Positions 16,725 through 23,618 of a stretch of 42,837 nt of DNA are shown piece by piece. Both the position numbers and the translations under genes were made by a program. The stretch lies in NCBI GenBank assembly GCA_910579685.1, contig CAJTVN010000036.1:1-42837 (forward strand), written 5' to 3'. The stretch comes from an uncultured Lachnospiraceae bacterium. GTDB taxonomy: Bacteria > Bacillota > Clostridia > Lachnospirales > Lachnospiraceae. The stretch's first letter is position 1. Every line of letters starts with the position of its first letter. The notes below the pieces were generated by a model. The model saw only the letters and a program-made list of their open reading frames with translations. It did not search any database and had not been told where the DNA came from.

Positions 16725-17202
16725 CTGCGTCCCTCCCCTCTGCCTGCAGGGACAGCACCATGGAGGTGCTCTCTCCCTCAGAATCTATGGCAGTCACAGA
16801 CAAAAGGCCGTCGTCCAGGGCCATCTCAACCCCCTGTGATTCCATAATGCGCTCTCCATCCCTCGGATGCAGGGACAGGGATGTGTCTGCGTACAGCTCC
16901 ATAATATAACCGTCATAGTAATAAACACGTGTGCCATAACCGTTTTTGTCCGGCAAAACCAGGGCGTTTCCTTCGCCAAAGTCTTCGATCGCCACCTCTT
17001 TTGGATTTGCGGCCTGCCGCACCCTGGTGGAGATATACTGCACACAGGCATTGCGGTCAATAACCTCGTCCCCGCGCACAACCAGCCGTCTGTAGGCATC
17101 TGCGCCTGTGAGCAGCACGATCAGCACGCACACGGCAAACACGCCAAACAGAGTGAGGGCAATCAGTCCGTCAAAATGATATTCAGTAAGTCGTCTCTTC
17201 AT
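16714..17202 (-). CDS. DUF4860-type membrane-anchored protein
   Basis: A 162-residue protein with a cytoplasmic basic N-terminus (MKRRLTEYHFDG), one membrane span (about residues 12-33) and an extracytoplasmic beta-rich domain. It resembles the DUF4860 proteins found in Lachnospiraceae beside type II secretion/pilus-like genes; I recall this association from knowledge rather than from a search. No pilin cleavage motif is evident. The start overlaps the preceding stop as ATGA. A structural or minor pseudopilin role in the same machine is inferred. Confidence 0.7.
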   Translation of the reverse strand: MKRRLTEYHFDGLIALTLFGVFAVCVLIVLLTGADAYRRLVVRGDEVIDRNACVQYISTRVRQAANPKEVAIEDFGEGNALVLPDKNGYGTRVYYYDGYIMELYADTSLSLHPRDGERIMESQGVEMALDDGLLSVTAIDSEGESTSMVLSLQAEGRDADEE

Positions 17203-17519
17203 GGCTCATTCTCCAGCACTGTTATATCCGGCATCAGGTTTTCCGCAAATCTGTCATAATAGACCGTATACTGCTTCTCATCTACCTGAACGCCATAATA
17301 TTCTTTTAAATACTCCAAATCAGGGGGATAGATACCCTCGGCGGCATAGCAGGTCACACATCCCCGGCGCAGAACCGTATCCAGCTGCGAAAGGGCCTCC
17401 GCCTTACGCCCGTTTTCCAGGCCATTCAGGGCGGAAGCAAAAAAGAGCAGCACGACAACCACCACGCAGGGTAAAAGCAAGCCCTGAAGGATACCTAAAC
17501 CTTTCTTTTCTTTTCTCAT
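17199..17519 (-). CDS. Small single-span protein of the pseudopilin operon
   Basis: A 106-residue protein with a basic N-terminus (MRKEKKGLG), one membrane span (about residues 10-30) and a short extracytoplasmic domain containing two cysteines (CVTCYAAEGIYPPDLEYL), a pattern seen near the N-terminal helix of pseudopilins where a YPPDL-like turn follows the helix. I choose the second ATG (17519) because AGGGG lies six bases upstream of it and directly touches the first ATG (17525). It follows the GspF-like gene and overlaps the DUF4860-like gene. A pseudopilin-like role is inferred. Confidence 0.65.
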   Translation of the reverse strand: MRKEKKGLGILQGLLLPCVVVVVLLFFASALNGLENGRKAEALSQLDTVLRRGCVTCYAAEGIYPPDLEYLKEYYGVQVDEKQYTVYYDRFAENLMPDITVLENEP

Positions 17520-17545
17520 ATTCATCCCCTACCGCAATAATATTC

Positions 17546-18592
17546 CTAGCCCACAGCCGATATGATGTGCATCAGGGGCAGCATCACAGACAGCAGAATC
17601 ATACCTACCAGTACAGAACACACCAGAACCAGGGCGGGTTCCACACGGTTTACCACCTCTTCCAGAGCCGCTTCGCTCTCCTCCGCCATATCCCTGGCAA
17701 TCTTTTCCATGGATGTGTCCCCGGCACCGCTCTTCATTCCCAGCTCCAGAAGGTGGCAGGAAGAAGCGGGAAGAAGTCCGCTTTCCTTGAGCGCATTGCC
17801 CGAACTCTTTCCCTCATCCAGAAGGGTCCGGCAGTCCGCACAACGTTTCTTTGCATCCGGCACATCCTCCATCAGGGTGCTTGCCAGAGTAACGGCTTCC
17901 TCCAGCGGCATACCGCTGCTCATGCCCATGGAAAGAGCCTGGGCCAGACGGGCCGTATTCATCCTGCGGGCCACGCCCTTGTCCCCCCAGGTATTCCGCC
18001 ACAGGGAAAGCACCTTATTCCGGAAAGAATCCACTGCCGCAAAGGCTGCGAAAAATACCACCAAAATCACCAGAATCACCCAGAGAACCGGCATAATGCC
18101 ATCCAGCCAGCGGCCAAAGGTAAGCAGGCCTGCGGCCATTCCCGTAAGGCTTCCACCCAAAGATTTATATACGTCGTCAAAAATCGGCAGTACCCGAATC
18201 AGCAGCACCGCAATCACGATCAGCATCAGCATAAGCATCACGGCAGGATACAGCAGAGCGCTTCGCACGCGCCTGTCAAGCCGGGTTCTGTATTCATAGT
18301 AATTGGAAAGCGCCAGAAGCGCTTCCTCACTGCGTCCCGCCTGCTCTCCCACGTCAACCAGACCCCACACATAGGCGGGAAACCGGCCCGTGCTCTTGAG
18401 TGCGGCGGAAAGAGACGCCCCCGCATCCACCTGCTCTGTCATATCCTTTATTAACTCTTTGTACTCCGGGCTGCTCTCCTCCTGCAGCAGAGCCAGCCCG
18501 TCCCCCACGCCAACGCCTGCGTGCATGAGAAGGGACAGTTCAAGACACAGAGAGGAAATTCCTTCATGCGAAATTACTTTCATCATCATCAT
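17546..18592 (-). CDS. Type II secretion/type IV pilus platform protein (GspF/PilC/ComGB-like)
   Basis: A polytopic inner-membrane protein of up to 348 residues with two T2SSF domains (about residues 10-125 and 210-330), each followed by membrane segments (about 110-135, 165-195 and 320-345). Such proteins anchor the assembly ATPase and the pseudopilus in type II secretion, type IV pili and competence pili. Motifs such as LLMHAGVGVGDGLALL and ALSMGMSSGMPLEEAVTLAS are typical. The exact start is unclear: four ATG codons in a row follow GGAG, which directly abuts the first, so the third or fourth is more likely used. It is the only conserved assembly component in this operon; no GspE/PilB-type ATPase or prepilin peptidase gene is in the window. 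Confidence 0.88.
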   Translation of the reverse strand: MMMMKVISHEGISSLCLELSLLMHAGVGVGDGLALLQEESSPEYKELIKDMTEQVDAGASLSAALKSTGRFPAYVWGLVDVGEQAGRSEEALLALSNYYEYRTRLDRRVRSALLYPAVMLMLMLIVIAVLLIRVLPIFDDVYKSLGGSLTGMAAGLLTFGRWLDGIMPVLWVILVILVVFFAAFAAVDSFRNKVLSLWRNTWGDKGVARRMNTARLAQALSMGMSSGMPLEEAVTLASTLMEDVPDAKKRCADCRTLLDEGKSSGNALKESGLLPASSCHLLELGMKSGAGDTSMEKIARDMAEESEAALEEVVNRVEPALVLVCSVLVGMILLSVMLPLMHIISAVG

Positions 18593-18611
18593 ACTCCAAT
18601 CCTGTTAATTT

Positions 18612-19523
18612 TTAATAAAGATATTTCACGGTATAATTGCTTCCGTTGCCTATGTAATCCATAATTGCGCTGCTGCTTCCGTTGGCCGATGCAAAGGTCG
18701 GATCCATACGGTGCCATGTGGTTCCGTCAAAATAGATAACGTCGTTGATCCACCCGGCCTCTGTCCACACGCTGATCCACGCATGGTAAGCGGTTCCCGC
18801 ATAGCCCACCACCAGCTTGCAGGGGATTCCCTGGCTGCGAAGCATTCCGGTCATGAGGGCGGCATAGTCAAAGCAGATCCCCTTTCCGGAAGCCAGCACG
18901 CTGTCCAGCACCGGAAGATAACCGCTCTGCACGGTCTGGGCCTTCTGCGTGTCATAGGTCAGATGCCCCACCACGAAGGTATAGATCTTTTCCACCTTTC
19001 CCAGCGTATCCGTAACACCGCTTGTCAGCTCCGCCGCTTTGGCAATGGTGTTGGCCGCACCGCCATAATCCACATACTGATTCGGCCGAAGGAAAGGGGC
19101 AAGCTCGCTGCTGAGCGTTACATTGAAGGATGCGGAAAGCACCGTTGCATACTTTGCTCCCTCTATATTCTGGAAAACGGATACCTTGTAACCGCCGTTT
19201 CCCTGCGACAGGGGAAAGGTTGCCCAGACCCCGGGAGTCAGATTATAGGTATAGGTTGCGGACGGTCCCGTAACCTGCGCCTTCAGACGGCTTCCGGTAG
19301 ACGCCGTATAGTTCACCATCACATAACCGTCCCCTGTGTTGGAATAATCGATGACCGCCTGCTCGTTTCGCTCCGCCAGCGTTCCGGGGGCACTGACCCC
19401 CTCCGCCATAAGCGGGGTATCGCATCTCGGCCCCACGGCCGCAAAGGCAACCTCGGCCTGGCCGGCGCAAAGTATGATCGCTGTCAGAAATGCCGCAATA
19501 CACTTGTTTGTCTTCATAAACAT
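18612..19523 (-). CDS. Secreted transglutaminase-like cysteine protease-fold protein
   Basis: A 303-residue secreted protein with a signal peptide (about residues 1-29, ending AFAA), an N-terminal beta domain (about 45-140) and a C-terminal transglutaminase-like domain. The catalytic triad is readable: Cys217 in GKGICFDYA, His247 in AYHAWISV and Asp274 in HRMDPTFA. Members can cross-link or cleave proteins at the cell surface or act on the cell wall. I start at 19523, where GAGG lies five bases away; an in-frame GTG at 19529 is also possible. It lies between sortase B and the GspF-like gene in one operon, so its substrate may be one of the surface components made there. Confidence 0.85.
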   Translation of the reverse strand: MFMKTNKCIAAFLTAIILCAGQAEVAFAAVGPRCDTPLMAEGVSAPGTLAERNEQAVIDYSNTGDGYVMVNYTASTGSRLKAQVTGPSATYTYNLTPGVWATFPLSQGNGGYKVSVFQNIEGAKYATVLSASFNVTLSSELAPFLRPNQYVDYGGAANTIAKAAELTSGVTDTLGKVEKIYTFVVGHLTYDTQKAQTVQSGYLPVLDSVLASGKGICFDYAALMTGMLRSQGIPCKLVVGYAGTAYHAWISVWTEAGWINDVIYFDGTTWHRMDPTFASANGSSSAIMDYIGNGSNYTVKYLY

Positions 19524-19537
19524 ATACACCTCTTCTT

Positions 19538-20347
19538 TTACTTCTCGTCGTCAATCCTTTTCGCAACCACGACAAAACGTCCCTCATCCGTGTGGTAACT
19601 GCAGGTAGAAAGGGTAAGGAGCTCATCGCCGTAGGAAACATCTTCTATATTATACAGCGAAGCTTCCTTCACCTGTTCCACAAATTCGTTAAATCTTTCC
19701 TCTTTGCTCAGATCGCCATACCAGTAATAGCGGAACACCCCTTCCTCCTTCAGCGTGTAAGTCCTGCCGAAGAAAGCCGCTATCACCCGGTATTCCCGCT
19801 CCTGCGTCAGCGTGTCAAAGCGGATCAGCGGATTCTCTCTGGCAAAGCTCTCCGACTGATATTTGTCCAGGTTGCCGAACATTGACCCGTCCTTCATGTG
19901 ATGCCCGTAGACGATGGTGTTTCCCGCCTCCTCGAACCATCCTTCTCCGATAAACAGACAGCCGCTGGCGGCCTCCTGTCTGTCAAACCCTCTGTGCAGG
20001 TAATATTCCGGATCCTCCGGCGTAAACATGACCGGATTGTCAACTCCGATCCCCTCAATCGTCATCCAGCCGTTCAAATCGTCGTTCTGCTTCCACAACT
20101 CCTCATACTGGGCCAAAATAACAGGATCCTCGTCTTCCCCGGAAAGCGGCTCTTCGGAAGGTTCCTCCTGTGCCTCTTTCTGGGCAGCCACCCTCTCCTG
20201 TACCTTACGCACCTGCTCGGCCAGCTGACGGTTTGCGTTTTTCTCCCGTATGGAGCGGTACAGATCCTGGTACAGAAACAGGCCTGAAACCACGCATATC
20301 ATAAACAGCGCTGCGATTGCCGCTAAAAGGAATATTCTTTTTTTCAT
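19538..20347 (-). CDS. srtB: Class B sortase
   Basis: A 269-residue membrane-anchored transpeptidase that joins secreted proteins to the cell wall or to each other. It has an N-terminal signal anchor (about residues 5-26), a charged stalk and a sortase B domain (about 95-265). The catalytic residues are visible: His149 in VYGHHM, Cys249 in LSTCSYH and Arg257 in GRFVVVAKR. It is the first gene of the operon, with its own promoter and a leader hairpin. No protein with a clear sortase-sorting signal plus C-terminal membrane anchor is encoded in the operon, so the substrate may be elsewhere or atypical. Confidence 0.92.
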   Translation of the reverse strand: MKKRIFLLAAIAALFMICVVSGLFLYQDLYRSIREKNANRQLAEQVRKVQERVAAQKEAQEEPSEEPLSGEDEDPVILAQYEELWKQNDDLNGWMTIEGIGVDNPVMFTPEDPEYYLHRGFDRQEAASGCLFIGEGWFEEAGNTIVYGHHMKDGSMFGNLDKYQSESFARENPLIRFDTLTQEREYRVIAAFFGRTYTLKEEGVFRYYWYGDLSKEERFNEFVEQVKEASLYNIEDVSYGDELLTLSTCSYHTDEGRFVVVAKRIDDEK

Positions 20348-20373
20348 AAGCAGGACATCCTTTTCAAAAATAA

Positions 20374-20393
20374 CGCCGGCATTGACACCGGCG
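20374..20393 (-). terminator. Leader hairpin of the sortase operon (possible attenuator)
   Basis: CGCCGG (20374-20379) and CCGGCG (20388-20393) pair around an 8-base loop. On the minus strand the stem is followed by TTATTTTT and lies between the promoter and the srtB start. It could terminate part of the transcripts or shape the leader. Confidence 0.5.
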
Positions 20394-20415
20394 CACTGAT
20401 AAATGAATTACTTTT

Positions 20416-20443
20416 ATTATAGCATTCCAAAGGCAAAAGTCAA
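20416..20443 (-). promoter_or_regulatory. Promoter of the sortase operon
   Basis: On the minus strand, -35 TTGACT (20438-20443) and -10 TATAAT (20416-20421) are separated by 16 bases. Transcription would begin near 20409, giving a leader of about 60 bases before srtB. Confidence 0.7.
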
Positions 20444-20483
20444 GCCGGAGCCGCAAATAGCATTTCAAATCGTAAATTAAGTC

Positions 20484-20512
20484 TTGACAAACACCGTCCC
20501 ATCTTTTACAAT
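20484..20512 (+). promoter_or_regulatory. Promoter of the tRNA-Gly gene
   Basis: A perfect -35 TTGACA (20484-20489), a 17-base spacer and -10 TACAAT (20507-20512) lie about 50 bases before the tRNA. It is back to back with the sortase promoter. Confidence 0.75.
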
Positions 20513-20564
20513 AAATACGGTTTCAACAATCAGTTTCCTTTTCGTTCATCATAAATAGTATTAT

Positions 20565-20635
20565 GCGGGTGTAGTTCAATGGTAGAACACTAGCCTTCCA
20601 AGCTAGATACGTGGGTTCGATTCCCATCACCCGCT
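20565..20635 (+). tRNA. tRNA-Gly (anticodon UCC)
   Basis: A complete cloverleaf is readable: a 7-bp acceptor stem (GCGGGTG with CACCCGC), a short D arm, an anticodon arm CTAGC/GCTAG with loop CTTCCAA giving anticodon UCC, and a T arm containing GGTTCGATTCC. The discriminator base is T and no CCA is encoded. It is followed by a run of Ts and, 37 bases later, by the vanW-type gene, which has no evident promoter of its own. Confidence 0.96.
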
Positions 20636-20672
20636 TTTTTTATTTAAAAAATCACACAGACAGGAGTTTTTT

Positions 20673-21521
20673 ATGAAATACAAAAGAATTTTATTATCCG
20701 CAATTCTTGCGGCTTCCCTTTTACTTCCCCTTCCCGCCAGGGCCGCCGCTGCGGCAGCCAGCAGCCAGCCTGATTATTCCTCGGTCTTTGACGCCGGCTA
20801 TTATTACCGCACGTATCCCGATCTGCAGCAGAATATCGGAAATGATCCCGCCGCCCTTCTGAACCACTTTCTCACCATCGGCATGAAAGAAGGCCGGAGC
20901 GGCAACGCCTCTTTCCAGGTAAAGGCATATATGTACTACAATCCCGATCTCATGGCAGTTTACCGGTCCCGCGACCTGAGTTCCTATTATTTCCATTACA
21001 TGGAAAGCGGAAAAACCGAAAACCGCAGGACAGTCTTTGCGTCAGGGGATGAATTTCCCGAGGACACTCTGGCTCGTTTTTCCACCACCTATAACACCGC
21101 CGAGGATCGAGCCGTCAACGTGGAGCTTTCCGCTTCCCGGATCAACGGCCTTGTAATCCAGCCGGGAGAGACCTTCTCCTACAGCAATTCCGTCGGAACA
21201 AGAACCCTGGCCAACGGCTACGTGGTGGCTCCATCCTTTGCGGGAGGCCGTGTGGTATCCAGTGTGGGCGGCGGTATCTGTCAGGTTTCCTCCACCCTGT
21301 ATGCGGTCATGGTTCTTGCCCAGATTCCCGCCACCCAGCACTATCTCCATTCGCTCCCCGTGGACTATGTTCCCAGGGGCCTGGATGCGGCGATTGTGGA
21401 GGGTGCGAAGGATCTAAGATTTAAAAACAATTTTGATTATCCGATTGCCATCAATTCCACCGCCAAGGACGGAACTCTCACCATCAGCATAGTCAAAGTG
21501 CCGGCAGAGCCCGCATCATAG
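20673..21521 (+). CDS. Secreted VanW-domain protein
   Basis: A 282-residue exported protein. A signal peptide (about residues 1-25, LLLPLPARAAAA) is followed by two short tandem motifs (FDAGYYYRTYPDL ... LLNHFLTIGMKEGR and the related VKAYMYYNPDL ... YYFHYMESGKTE), a repeat seen in surface proteins of clostridia. The VanW domain spans about residues 130-260 with GLVIQPGETFSYSN, GGGICQVSSTLY and the conserved LPVDYVPRGLDA segment. VanW proteins occur near vancomycin-resistance genes and in cell-envelope contexts, but their activity is not established. GGAG precedes the ATG by six bases. Its only plausible promoter is that of the tRNA-Gly upstream. Confidence 0.88.
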   Translation: MKYKRILLSAILAASLLLPLPARAAAAAASSQPDYSSVFDAGYYYRTYPDLQQNIGNDPAALLNHFLTIGMKEGRSGNASFQVKAYMYYNPDLMAVYRSRDLSSYYFHYMESGKTENRRTVFASGDEFPEDTLARFSTTYNTAEDRAVNVELSASRINGLVIQPGETFSYSNSVGTRTLANGYVVAPSFAGGRVVSSVGGGICQVSSTLYAVMVLAQIPATQHYLHSLPVDYVPRGLDAAIVEGAKDLRFKNNFDYPIAINSTAKDGTLTISIVKVPAEPAS

Positions 21522-21528
21522 AATTATA

Positions 21529-21798
21529 TCATTCCTGCCCGGCAGGCCATTTATCATAGGGACAGCCGTTTTTTGCAAGAGCCGCCCTCATTTCCACAAA
21601 GCATCCGCAGGCTCTGCACATGCCGTCCGCAAGCAGATCGCATTCTTTACAAACCATCAGCCGCTTTTCGTAAAGCGGCTGATTTGTTTTTATGCTCTCG
21701 TCCAGATTATTAATGTAGTCATACATGTTCTGAAAGTAAGCGGCCTTATCCATCATATCTCTTGTAAGGCAGCGCCTGCACACCCTGAAATTTTCCAA
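21529..21798 (-). CDS. Small cysteine-rich protein (DUF6171-like)
   Basis: An 89-residue soluble protein with eight cysteines arranged as CxxC near the start (CRRC, residues 7-10), CKEC (50-53), and CRACGC (61-66) plus a C-terminal Cys79, suggesting a zinc-ribbon-like metal site. It resembles the DUF6171 family of Lachnospiraceae; this is from memory. It begins two bases after the stop of the ABC exporter gene and therefore ends that operon. The function is unknown. Its 3' end faces the vanW-type gene only seven bases away. Confidence 0.7.
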   Translation of the reverse strand: MENFRVCRRCLTRDMMDKAAYFQNMYDYINNLDESIKTNQPLYEKRLMVCKECDLLADGMCRACGCFVEMRAALAKNGCPYDKWPAGQE

Positions 21799-21800
21799 GA

Positions 21801-23618
21801 CTATCCCTCCCGGCTCTGTTTGGCATCCTGCGGCTTTTTCAGGAAATCATACTGGGACATATACAGGTGGTAGTACTCGCCCTTCTTGGCCAGAAGCTCC
21901 TCGTGGGAACCCTTTTCCCGTATTCCGCCCTTATCAACGTACATGATAAAGTCCGCATTCTTGATGGTGGAAAGCCGGTGGGCAATGATAAAGGAGGTTC
22001 TTCCCACCAGCAGGCGGTTCAATCCCTCTTGAAGCAGGATCTCCGTCTCCGTGTCAATGCTGGACGTGGCCTCGTCCAGAATCAGGATCTTCGGATCCGC
22101 AAGCAGCGCCCTGGCAAAGGAGATCAGCTGTCTCTGTCCCGCAGAAAGCCGGCTTCCCCTCTCGTTGACCTCGGTGTAATATCCGTTTTCCATCTCCATA
22201 ATGAAATCGTGGGCGCATACGGTCTTTGCGGCCTCTATCACTTCCTCGTCCGTGACCGTCTTGTTTCCGTAACGGATATTATCCATGATCGTGCCGGAGA
22301 AGATGAAGCTGTCCTGCATCATGACGCCCATCTGGCTGCGCAGGGAGTGGATGGTCACATCCTCGATATTGATTCCGTCGATCAGGATCTCCCCGCTGTC
22401 TACATTATAAAACCGGCTGATGAGATTTACAATAGTGGTCTTTCCCGCGCCGGTAGGCCCGACGATGGCCACACTCTGTCCCTTCTCGGCATAAAAGTTA
22501 ATCTTCTTCAGGATCTCTATGCCATCCTCGTAGCTGAAGGTCACATCCTTAAATTCCACCTTCCCGTAAATCGGCGGCATTTCCTTCGCCCCCTCTTTGT
22601 CCTTCACCAGCACGGGATGGTCGATGGTCTCAAAGATCCGCTCCAGATAGGAGATGGCGGTGAGCAGCGAGTTGTAAAAGGAAGCCAGGGTATTGATAGG
22701 CTGCCAGAACCTGCTGATATAAGCGGTAAAGGCCACCAGCACACCTATGGTGATTCCGCTCCCCGCATGATCCATCCATGAAATTCCCAGCACATAGATG
22801 AAAGCCGTTGTAACGGTACTGATAATATCCACCGACGGTCCCATGAGAAAATTGAACCGCACCGCCCTCATCCACGCCTGTCGGTATCCGTCGCTGAGCC
22901 GGTTGAAAATACCGCTGTTCTCCTTCTCCCGCACAAAGGCCTGGGTCACGCGGATTCCGTTTATACTCTCCGCAATGTAGGCGTTCAGATTGGACTGCTT
23001 GTTGCTCTGGATCTGCCAGGCCCTTCTCTGCCTCTTCTTGATAAAGATTACCAGGACAGAGAGCACGGGCAGACCGCACAAACAGATCAGCGTCAGCCTC
23101 ACGTTAATGCTGAGCATGAAGAACAGGATAAAAAACAAATTGCATAGATCCGTCACTGTGTTTATGATACCGTTGCTCAGAAGATCGCTCAGGTTGTTTA
23201 CGTAGTTCACCACTCTCACCTGTATCTTCCCGTGAGGCCTCTCGTCGTAATAGGAGAACGGAAGCTCCTGCAGGTGATAAAAAATGTCATAGCGCAGATC
23301 ATGAATCACGTCCTGCCCAACCCTTGTCATCAGCATGATCTTAATCCGCAGACTGACACAGGTGTAAAGCGCAATCGCCATGGTAAGGCCTGCGTATACC
23401 CAGATTCCCTTTTTGTCTCCCGCAGGTATACACACGTCCATAACCTGCATCACAAAGCGGGGAATCAGCATGCCAAGGGCCGAGGCCGACAGCATCAGGA
23501 ACAATACCACCGTCATCTGTTTCCTGTGAGGCTTCAGATAGCCGGCAAGCCGCTTTAGCTGGTTTACGTCAAATTTATCCTCAAGTATCTCGTCCACGTC
23601 ATATTTATTTCTGGCCAT
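21801..23618 (-). CDS. ABC exporter half-transporter, catalytically canonical subunit
   Basis: A 605-residue type IV ABC exporter subunit: an N-terminal six-helix membrane domain (about 30-330) fused to an ATPase domain (about 350-590). The ATPase has Walker A GPTGAGKT (387-394), Walker B ILILDEATSS with the catalytic Glu516, and the switch His547 (IIAHRLS). Its signature motif is LSAGQ (491-495) instead of LSGGQ. I start at 23618 (MARNKYD) behind GGGAGGGG; the open frame extends 33 codons upstream without support. It overlaps the partner subunit gene by 14 bases and will pair with it as a heterodimer. Substrates could be lipids, peptides or drugs; nothing in the context decides. Confidence 0.92.
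   Translation of the reverse strand: MARNKYDVDEILEDKFDVNQLKRLAGYLKPHRKQMTVVLFLMLSASALGMLIPRFVMQVMDVCIPAGDKKGIWVYAGLTMAIALYTCVSLRIKIMLMTRVGQDVIHDLRYDIFYHLQELPFSYYDERPHGKIQVRVVNYVNNLSDLLSNGIINTVTDLCNLFFILFFMLSINVRLTLICLCGLPVLSVLVIFIKKRQRRAWQIQSNKQSNLNAYIAESINGIRVTQAFVREKENSGIFNRLSDGYRQAWMRAVRFNFLMGPSVDIISTVTTAFIYVLGISWMDHAGSGITIGVLVAFTAYISRFWQPINTLASFYNSLLTAISYLERIFETIDHPVLVKDKEGAKEMPPIYGKVEFKDVTFSYEDGIEILKKINFYAEKGQSVAIVGPTGAGKTTIVNLISRFYNVDSGEILIDGINIEDVTIHSLRSQMGVMMQDSFIFSGTIMDNIRYGNKTVTDEEVIEAAKTVCAHDFIMEMENGYYTEVNERGSRLSAGQRQLISFARALLADPKILILDEATSSIDTETEILLQEGLNRLLVGRTSFIIAHRLSTIKNADFIMYVDKGGIREKGSHEELLAKKGEYYHLYMSQYDFLKKPQDAKQSREG

Noticed and set aside
17201..18454. Plus-strand open frame of 417 codons opposite the GspF-like gene
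   Set aside because: Composition rich in His, Gln and Arg with no recognisable motif; a shadow of the minus-strand secretion gene.
21533..21545. Palindrome CCTGCC-C-GGCAGG between convergent genes
   Set aside because: It lies inside the coding end of the Cys-rich protein and lacks a T tract, so it is not a good terminator.
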